From: Bin80 sp965209015
GTDB lineage: Bacteria > Bacteroidota > Rhodothermia > Rhodothermales > Bin80
NCBI GenBank assembly: GCA_965209015.1
Contig: OZ242367.1
Location: 620,001-684,000 of the forward strand
Direction of reading: 5' to 3'
DNA: 64,000 nt
The notes beneath the pieces are model-generated. The model had not been told where the DNA came from and ran no database searches. It saw only the letters and a list, made by a program, of their open reading frames with translations. Numbering within the stretch: position 1 is the stretch's first letter; every line of letters begins with the position of its first letter. Position numbers and translations under genes: made by a program. Of this stretch, positions 58,364 through 64,000 are shown piece after piece.

Positions 58364-59209
58364 CCTGACTTTGACAGGTAGGTGCTGACTTGGAGGGCAA
58401 AATAGTCATTTTCGAGTGATTTTGGGGCTTTTTTTGGTATTTGGGGCCATTTCAGCCTTGATTCTCAAGTTTTCAATATATAGTGTTCCGTTTGTTTTGA
58501 GATTTGAATATTTGAACTGTGTACCATATCCTACCTGTATCATGTTCGTCCGCAAACTCAAACAAAAGACGACCCAAAACATTGCCGTCCAGATCGTGCG
58601 CAATGACCGCACAAAAGATGGCAAGGTGTGGCAGAGGAGCGTGCGCCATATGGCACGGCCGCCGAGGTAGAGGCATTGGATGCCCTCCTGCATATCGCAG
58701 AACAGAAACGATTGCAGATTGAAGAAGAGGTGACACCTTCCTTGTTTCCGTTGTTTCACTGGACTGAGCGTTGCATGCGCGCACACATTGCCACTTGCTT
58801 TGCCGCCTTTGCGATGTTGCGTGGACTCTAGAATACGCGGCATGGCCAGAGGGTGCCCATCAGTGAGGGGCAGATTTTGGCTCAGTTGCGTGAGGTTGAA
58901 GTGTCTGTGGTACGAGACAAGACGTCCCAGCGTCATTTTGCGATCCCGTCGGCGGTCAACAGTATAAAAGTTCGCCTTTACAAAGCGATGGGGTTAACGA
59001 TTCAGTGCCAGACCGTACCCTTGGAGAAAGCCCCGTTACCCGCCTCCCAAGTGATTGCTTAACGTCTGGTATTCAGACCGCAAAAAGCGGCAAAACCGAC
59101 GGTGTTTGTAGTGTTCAAACTTGTCTGAACACTCTTTGCAAAAGACCTGTACCCCATGAAAAACAAGACTTTCCTTGTTTTCATAGAATTACAAACCGTC
59201 GAAGTCAGG
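58364..59209 (+). mobile_element. non-autonomous IS1634-like copy 3
   Basis: 846 bp. Left end CCTGACTTTGAC (one base changed), right end GTCGAAGTCAGG. Contains the same faults as copy 2 (one-base loss near 58,650; TAG near 58,830). The right end joins directly to the right 508-bp repeat at 59,210, in what was fabF 3' sequence. Confidence 0.75.
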
Positions 59210-59717
59210 AATACTTCCGTAGCATTCCAAAAATATACCGACTGATCTGGTAGACGGGCAACGTTAGAGGGTAGCATGAAGAGACCTCTGTAAGCCCAGG
59301 TCTTAATCATTGTGATTCCATTCCTCAAAATACCCTCCGGTTGAGGGAGTGGCGACTGAGGTATACTTCCCATGGGAGGACGTATCTGGAATATAGACAA
59401 GAGGACGGGGCTCATGGGACCTTATTCTCCCACAATCCATAGGCGAGGAGGCCCTTTATGTGGTGGCCTCGGTTTGTATACCTGTCGAACGGTTGGCACA
59501 GTCATCGCGGCGACAATGGCCATAAAGGTTTAGAGCGTGGCGTCTAATCTCAAACGAATAGACATCCGCAACCATTTCTTGGATATTCTGAATGCGTGGA
59601 TCACAAAATTCAAGCACCTGTTGGCAGTCCAGACAAATCAGATGGTCATGCTGTCCAAAGAGGAAGGATGGTTCGTATTTAGCTTTTGAATTTCCAAATT
59701 GGTGCCGCACAACAAGT
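59210..59717. repeat. 508-bp direct repeat, right copy
   Basis: Second copy of 53,180-53,687, including the last 36 bases of fabF as a fragment without promoter. It continues without a break into the rest of the intact fur gene, so this is the copy in native contact with fur, while the left copy is in native contact with fabF. Confidence 0.9.
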
Positions 59718-59947
59718 TCGCACTCCAAAAGTAAACTAAGCGTATTGTAGACCGTCGCGCGGCTGATTGAGTGATTCTGCTGACGCAAAAGAAGGTGCAA
59801 GGTATCGGCATCAATATGACCAACTACATCATACACAGCGTCAAGCACGATAAATCGTTCTTTTGTTTCGCGAAGACCACGCTGCTTCAGGAATGCCTGG
59901 AAGCGATCCTGAACCTCTTTTCTTTGGGTAGGAGAAAGTTTGGCCAA
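59456..59947 (-). CDS. fur: Fur-family transcriptional regulator
   Basis: Metal- or peroxide-sensing repressor of the Fur family, 163 aa from the TTG at 59,947; a frame to a TTG at 60,043 would add 32 non-conserved residues. The winged-helix part has RETKERFIVLDAVY and SISRATVYNTLSLL, followed by GQHDHLICLDCQQVLEF (regulatory-metal histidines and one CxxC) and CRRDDC near the end (second Cys pair, structural zinc). Fur, Zur or PerR type cannot be separated. The 3' part is inside the 508-bp repeat. Confidence 0.85.
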   Translation of the reverse strand: MAKLSPTQRKEVQDRFQAFLKQRGLRETKERFIVLDAVYDVVGHIDADTLHLLLRQQNHSISRATVYNTLSLLLECELVVRHQFGNSKAKYEPSFLFGQHDHLICLDCQQVLEFCDPRIQNIQEMVADVYSFEIRRHALNLYGHCRRDDCANRSTGIQTEATT

Positions 59948-60117
59948 TTTTCTATTGTCTGAATAAGGAAGCCAACACAGGGAACTCGTTCGTGTTCCAA
60001 AAAAAGACGATATGGCTACAAACGAGCTTCCTGATCCCTGCAAGAAGTCCAGATTTTGAAGTTCCGAAGATATTGACGTAAATTCAGGAAATCTTAAGAG
60101 CCCATGTGGCCAGTTGA

Positions 60118-61536
60118 ATGAGTATATATGATTTTAGCTATGGGGAAGAAGATCAATTTGAACGGCGGGATATTGACGCACTGGTCCATGCTTTTGAATT
60201 TCGGAGTCCTGGGACGTACTTTGATGTGGAATCACTTGAAGAGATTGCACTATATTACTATAAGTCCGGTCGTCTGGAGGAGTCGCTCAGTGTCGTAGAT
60301 ATCATCCTAGAACGTCAACCATTCAGTGCCTATATATGGCTCAGGCGTGGGATTCTACTGGCAAATTTGGGGCGTCATCAAGAAGCATGGCGTTCATATG
60401 AAAAATCGCTGAGCCTCAATCCTTCGGATTGCGAGACTCTCGTGAACCTCGGGATCACGCTTGACACGCTGGGGCATCATGATGAAGCACGCGAACACTT
60501 TCATCAGGCTATCCGCGTGGACCCACTCAGTGGGGATGCCTATTTCTACATTGGATGTGTACTGATGCGGGAAGATAAGATGAATGAAGCGATTGAGGCG
60601 TTTCAGAGGTGTAGCGAACTAAACCCAAACCATTCGGATGTCTGGTTCGAGTTAGGGTATTGTTATGATCGGCTGGGTGACTACCAGTTGTGTCTGGAAG
60701 CATATGATTGCCAGATTGATCTGGAGCCATACTCATGCGAGGCATGGTTTAATAAGGCAGTCGTATTGGGCAGGATAGACCGGATTGAAGATGCACTACA
60801 CTGCTATGATTTAACGTTGGATATAGATCCTGACTTCATTCCTGCCTATTATAATCGCGGGAATATTCTATCAATCCTGGAGCGCTATGATGAGGCGATT
60901 GACTGTTATCGTGAGGTACTTATACGCGAAGGGGAGGGTGCTCCTACCTATTGTAACATGGCCCTTGTCCTGTTGGACAGGGGGGATCCCGAAGGGAGCC
61001 TCTCTTTTTATGAGAAGGCCGCCAAGCTAGATTCTGACATGCCCGAGGTATGGAGTGGATTGGGACAGGCCTATATGGCACTGGAACGATTTAGACTGGC
61101 CGCACGAGCACATAGACGAGCGACCGAACTCTCTCCAGATAATCCGAACTATTGGTACAATAGGGGAGCAGCCGAAATGTGTGCAGGCTATACGCGGAAA
61201 GCCCTGGATACATTTAAGAAATTGACAGAGCTAGATCCAGATAACTATAAGGTATGGATTGAGTATGCCTCTGCTCTCTCCGTGAATAAAGATTCCGAAG
61301 GAGCCTGCAAGGCCTATGAATACATACTCAAATTGAAACCAGATTGCGCATCAGCATGGTATCATTATTCTGCCGTTCTCTTTTTGCTTGGAAGGGTTGA
61401 AGATTGTGTAGATGCACTCTCAATGTCGTTCGCACTGGACCCAGAGAACAAGGAATTATTCAGGAAACACTGTCCACCCGAAATTTATAATCACCCACTC
61501 TTTCGTAAGTGTGTAGAATTAAGTGAATCGCCTTGA
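60118..61536 (+). CDS. TPR-repeat protein
   Basis: 472-aa protein of 11-12 tetratricopeptide repeats (34-residue pattern, for example ALYYYKSGRLEESLSVVDII, AWRSYEKSLSLNPSDCET, AIEAFQRCSELNPNHSDVW). No signal peptide or membrane segment, so cytoplasmic; a protein-binding scaffold. The DedA-family gene overlaps its end by 4 bases (TTGA), so the two are probably co-translated. The gene is widely kept in Bacteroidota relatives, but its partner is not known to me. Confidence 0.88.
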   Translation: MSIYDFSYGEEDQFERRDIDALVHAFEFRSPGTYFDVESLEEIALYYYKSGRLEESLSVVDIILERQPFSAYIWLRRGILLANLGRHQEAWRSYEKSLSLNPSDCETLVNLGITLDTLGHHDEAREHFHQAIRVDPLSGDAYFYIGCVLMREDKMNEAIEAFQRCSELNPNHSDVWFELGYCYDRLGDYQLCLEAYDCQIDLEPYSCEAWFNKAVVLGRIDRIEDALHCYDLTLDIDPDFIPAYYNRGNILSILERYDEAIDCYREVLIREGEGAPTYCNMALVLLDRGDPEGSLSFYEKAAKLDSDMPEVWSGLGQAYMALERFRLAARAHRRATELSPDNPNYWYNRGAAEMCAGYTRKALDTFKKLTELDPDNYKVWIEYASALSVNKDSEGACKAYEYILKLKPDCASAWYHYSAVLFLLGRVEDCVDALSMSFALDPENKELFRKHCPPEIYNHPLFRKCVELSESP

Positions 61537-62144
61537 GTTGGATCCGTTGGCTATATGATTGGGTACTTAGTTGGGCAGAGACCCCTTACGGGACGTTAGT
61601 ATTGTTCGTTCTGGCAGTCACGGAATCCATATTTTTTCCTGTGCCCCCCGATGTTCTCCTGATTGCCCTTGCCTTGGGACGTCGCAACAGAGCGCTTTAC
61701 TTTGGTTTGATCTGCAGTTTGGGCTCCCTGTGTGGCGGCGTGATCGGGTACATGCTTGGTCATTATGCATGGCTCACCGCGGATGGATTTACGCCCCTTG
61801 CCCAATTTTTCTTTCATAATGTGCCTGGGTTCAGCGAAGCCATTTACTCAGATATAGGACGGAGATTTGAGGAATGGGGCTTTATAATCATTTTTACTGC
61901 TGGATTTACTCCGATACCCTATAAGCTTTTCACCATCAGTGCAGGGGCGTTCGGAACATCTTTTCCCCTGTTCCTACTCGCTTCGGTTACCAGTCGTACG
62001 GCCAGATTTATCCTCGTAAGTGGGCTAATCTGGCGATTTGGTCCGTCGGTTCGGACCTTTATTGAACGCTATTTCAACTGGCTAGCCATACTTTTTGCAG
62101 TACTCTTGGCAGGAGGCTTTGCAGTACTGAAGTTCCTTACTTGA
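61533..62144 (+). CDS. DedA/VTT-family membrane protein
   Basis: 203-aa integral membrane protein of the DedA/SNARE-associated (VTT) superfamily, YqaA-like; members flip lipid carriers or keep membrane balance. Five or so membrane segments. Seen: ESIFFPVPPDVLLIALALG with the conserved Glu and Pro-rich loop, and FTPIPYKLFTISAGAFG with the second re-entrant loop. Starts at TTG, overlapping the TPR stop. It ends inside the 3' end of the convergent gene (8-base overlap). Confidence 0.88.
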   Translation: MSWIRWLYDWVLSWAETPYGTLVLFVLAVTESIFFPVPPDVLLIALALGRRNRALYFGLICSLGSLCGGVIGYMLGHYAWLTADGFTPLAQFFFHNVPGFSEAIYSDIGRRFEEWGFIIIFTAGFTPIPYKLFTISAGAFGTSFPLFLLASVTSRTARFILVSGLIWRFGPSVRTFIERYFNWLAILFAVLLAGGFAVLKFLT

Positions 62145-63699
62145 TCAGGACAATTCTGGTGCCTACCACATATCGATCAGACTGGACACGAATGTAGTAG
62201 CTTCCGCTCGGAAGTTGACCAGCATCAAAGTTGAGGAGATGTTCCCCGGCAGAGAGGACTCCATCATGAAGCAGATGAAGGGATCGGCCGAGCATATCTA
62301 AAACTTCAGCACGTACTTCGGCTTGCTCAGGGAGAGAAAGAGTAGCTGTGGTGGTAGGATTAAACGGATTAGGGTAAGCCGGGGAGAGGGAAAAGGATTC
62401 AGGAATCGTGGAGGATAGTTCCGTATTCGTGACGATGACGGGGAGCGGATCTAGAATAAACATTCCGCCTGGATCGCTATTGACAACGGTCGTCCCACTT
62501 CGGGGAAAACGGAATGAACTCCATGCTCCACTATACCCAGGGGAATCCGATTCTGGATACGTATCAAAATAGGCAACTTCCCGAGGATCATTAATATCGG
62601 ATATATTCACGATGCGAAGCCCAGTCTTATAGTTGGTCGCAAACATAAAATCCCCATAGATATACAGGTTATGATCACTGCTTTCCGTGGGATAATAGAA
62701 CGAGGAATGGTAGACAGGGTCTTCAAGGTCACTTAGATCCCAAATGATGGTTCTGGTGTTGTTGACCTGAGGCAGATTTTCATCTGCCTCGTCATTCATA
62801 AAAAAGTAGGCTTGATCAGTAGTAAGCCAGCCTTGGTGTGTGTACTGTACGAAGGGATAGGTCGCTGCAGCTACGTTCACAGGATTAGATTTATTTGTTA
62901 CATCGACAATACTAATGTGATTTTCATTAGAACCAATACAGATCTCTCGGTCATGATAGGTTTCATCTGGGCCGCGATAAATAACGCATTGGACATCGTG
63001 CGTGTACCCGTCTCGACTCCTTCCAGTGGAATGATCCGCGAAGCAACCAGCGTACACTGGATTGAGAGGGTTTTGAATATTTACAATATGGAGCCCCCGA
63101 CCATTGCACGTATCAAGTGATCCTTGGCTGTTATCGGAGAGTCGATAGCCTGCGATATATGCAAATCCCGTCTCTTCGTTGATTGCAATATTGTGAGCGG
63201 AGCGGAATCCGCCATAATGAGCAGATTCAACAAAATCCTGAGGGACTCGGGGGGGATTTCGGAGTTGACGAAGATCAAAAACCTGCATCCCATTGTTCCC
63301 GCCATCCACGGTCACAAACATGTAATAATTGTAGACCTTCATATCCCTCCAGAGAATATCACGACTTTGATCATGAGAGGGGAGTTTGCCAAGGTGGATT
63401 GGATTCACAGGATCGGTTACGTCAACAAATCCTACGGATCGACTGGTACCCACAAGCACATATTCCCGCTGGGTATCAGGATCGGTCCACCCCCAGATAT
63501 CATTAAGTATATTTGCAGAGGGATCAATCACATCCTTGGAAATACGTGCAAGAAGATCTACTTGGTTGCATGCGTGATTATCCGCCATTGAGTTAATGCA
63601 CGGCACACGCGCACCCGTAATGGATGACGTAGCATATTGTGCCCAAGTGGTCTGAGAAGTAAAAAGGAGAAGGAAGGCAAAGAGGGGAAACGTTTTCAT
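62137..63699 (-). CDS. choice-of-anchor-B (LVIVD) secreted protein with T9SS tail
   Basis: Secreted protein, 520 aa from the ATG at 63,699; a TTG seven codons earlier is less likely. The signal peptide ends TTWAQ. A beta-propeller of LVIVD-type repeats follows (VGFVDVTDPVNPIHLGKL, LHIVNIQNPLNPVYAG, ISIVDVTNKSNPV, LRIVNISDINDPREV) with the choice-of-anchor-B pattern (ILNDIWGWTDPDT, DILWRDMKVYNYYMFV, AHNIAINEETGFAYIAG). It ends in a T9SS tail (AYPNPFNPTTTATL, then SYYIRV). Binding target unknown. Confidence 0.9.
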   Translation of the reverse strand: MKTFPLFAFLLLFTSQTTWAQYATSSITGARVPCINSMADNHACNQVDLLARISKDVIDPSANILNDIWGWTDPDTQREYVLVGTSRSVGFVDVTDPVNPIHLGKLPSHDQSRDILWRDMKVYNYYMFVTVDGGNNGMQVFDLRQLRNPPRVPQDFVESAHYGGFRSAHNIAINEETGFAYIAGYRLSDNSQGSLDTCNGRGLHIVNIQNPLNPVYAGCFADHSTGRSRDGYTHDVQCVIYRGPDETYHDREICIGSNENHISIVDVTNKSNPVNVAAATYPFVQYTHQGWLTTDQAYFFMNDEADENLPQVNNTRTIIWDLSDLEDPVYHSSFYYPTESSDHNLYIYGDFMFATNYKTGLRIVNISDINDPREVAYFDTYPESDSPGYSGAWSSFRFPRSGTTVVNSDPGGMFILDPLPVIVTNTELSSTIPESFSLSPAYPNPFNPTTTATLSLPEQAEVRAEVLDMLGRSLHLLHDGVLSAGEHLLNFDAGQLPSGSYYIRVQSDRYVVGTRIVLIK

Positions 63700-63910
63700 T
63701 AATGTCTTAGGGTTGACCAATAGGAACCATGAATTTCAGCGAATGTTTCCTGTTCATAAGGGAATTCGCTTACCTGACAATATGCCTAAAGGCGGTGACA
63801 AAGAGGTCCATGAGAGTAGTGGAGTCCTAATTACGGAACTGTTCATTGATTGGCACACATAAGTGATACCCGAACATATGTGTAAGATTTAAGACTTTTT
63901 TTACTCTGGA

Positions 63911-64000
63911 ATGTTAAACAATTACTATTTGCTGCGACGGCTTGCGCATATCTGGGATGAATCATTCGTTGGGGCTTCCTTTGTAGATGCATGGTCTCAT
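63911..64000 (+). CDS. probable NFACT/RqcH protein, first 30 codons
   Basis: An open frame from ATG at 63,911 to the window edge: MLNNYYLLRRLAHIWDESFV then GASFVDAWSH. This opening resembles NFACT-N (RqcH, FbpA-type) proteins of Bacteroidota relatives, which tag stalled nascent chains on large ribosomal subunits. Only 30 residues are visible, so the call rests on start context and this short match. Confidence 0.5.
   Translation, partial: MLNNYYLLRRLAHIWDESFVGASFVDAWSH

Larger units (their letters stand above)
53688..59209. mobile_element. IS-ATPase-IS-ATPase-IS array
   Basis: 5522-bp array: IS copy 1 (53,688-54,526), ATPase A, IS copy 2 (56,034-56,879), ATPase B, IS copy 3 (58,364-59,209). 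The outermost ends are inverted repeats CCTGACTTCGAC and GTCGAAGTCAGG, so the whole array can be seen as one composite element. It is bounded by 508-bp direct repeats. The spacing between left IS ends is 2346 and 2330 bases. Composite-transposon behaviour is inferred; no complete transposase is present. Confidence 0.75.

Overview
The window reads as chromosome of a Rhodothermota/Balneolota-type relative of the Bacteroidota. Three proteins carry a C-terminal YPNPFNP-type sorting tail of the type IX secretion system (T9SS), a PorV/PorQ-like barrel is present, TTG starts are frequent, Shine-Dalgarno sequences are often weak, and a DUF58/BatA/DUF4175 gene cluster and a HmuY-type heme lipoprotein are present. 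Assignment is by protein character only; there is no rRNA or tRNA in the window.

Layout. 1-11,300 (+): end of rsmB, a PorV-like protein, a Fic protein, a TonB receptor plus HmuY lipoprotein pair (probable heme uptake, with a palindrome just before the receptor start), and a SNF2 helicase/SWIM zinc-finger pair. 11,300-28,000 (+): a decayed hmuY fragment, then two related surface proteins. The first (1084 aa) has SwmB-like, LRR and Calx-beta modules and a T9SS tail. The second (3772 aa) has the same head, about 22 Calx-beta repeats and an autotransporter-like beta-barrel. 28,100-40,300: an FprA-type reductase (+), then a six-gene minus-strand cluster (beta-propeller, DUF58, BatA/vWA, DUF4175, vWA, C13-like pseudo-peptidase). 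41,300-53,200: a second Fic protein with a winged-helix tail, Nudix hydrolase, RNase D, FdxA, a metK / metallopeptidase / ahcY series, and acpP-fabF. 60,100-64,000: TPR protein, DedA-family membrane protein, a choice-of-anchor-B secreted protein, and the first 30 codons of a probable NFACT/RqcH gene.

The most unusual region is 53,180-59,717. Three internally deleted IS copies that look IS1634-like alternate with two near-identical minus-strand AAA ATPase genes (IS-ATPase-IS-ATPase-IS, period about 2.33 kb). The array sits between two 508-bp direct repeats made of the fabF 3' end, the intergenic DNA and the 3' half of fur. Both fabF and fur stay intact, and a truncated fur copy is left on the left side. 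This fits the long, variable target duplications known for the IS1634 family, or unequal recombination between two insertions. The two ATPases are almost identical except for a patch of about 63 residues near the C terminus.

Major candidates for novelty: the IS-bounded ATPase array with its variable patch; the pair of surface proteins that share a head but use different export/anchoring ends; and the DUF58/Bat operon that has a beta-propeller where a MoxR ATPase is normally found and ends in a caspase-fold protein with no obvious nucleophile.
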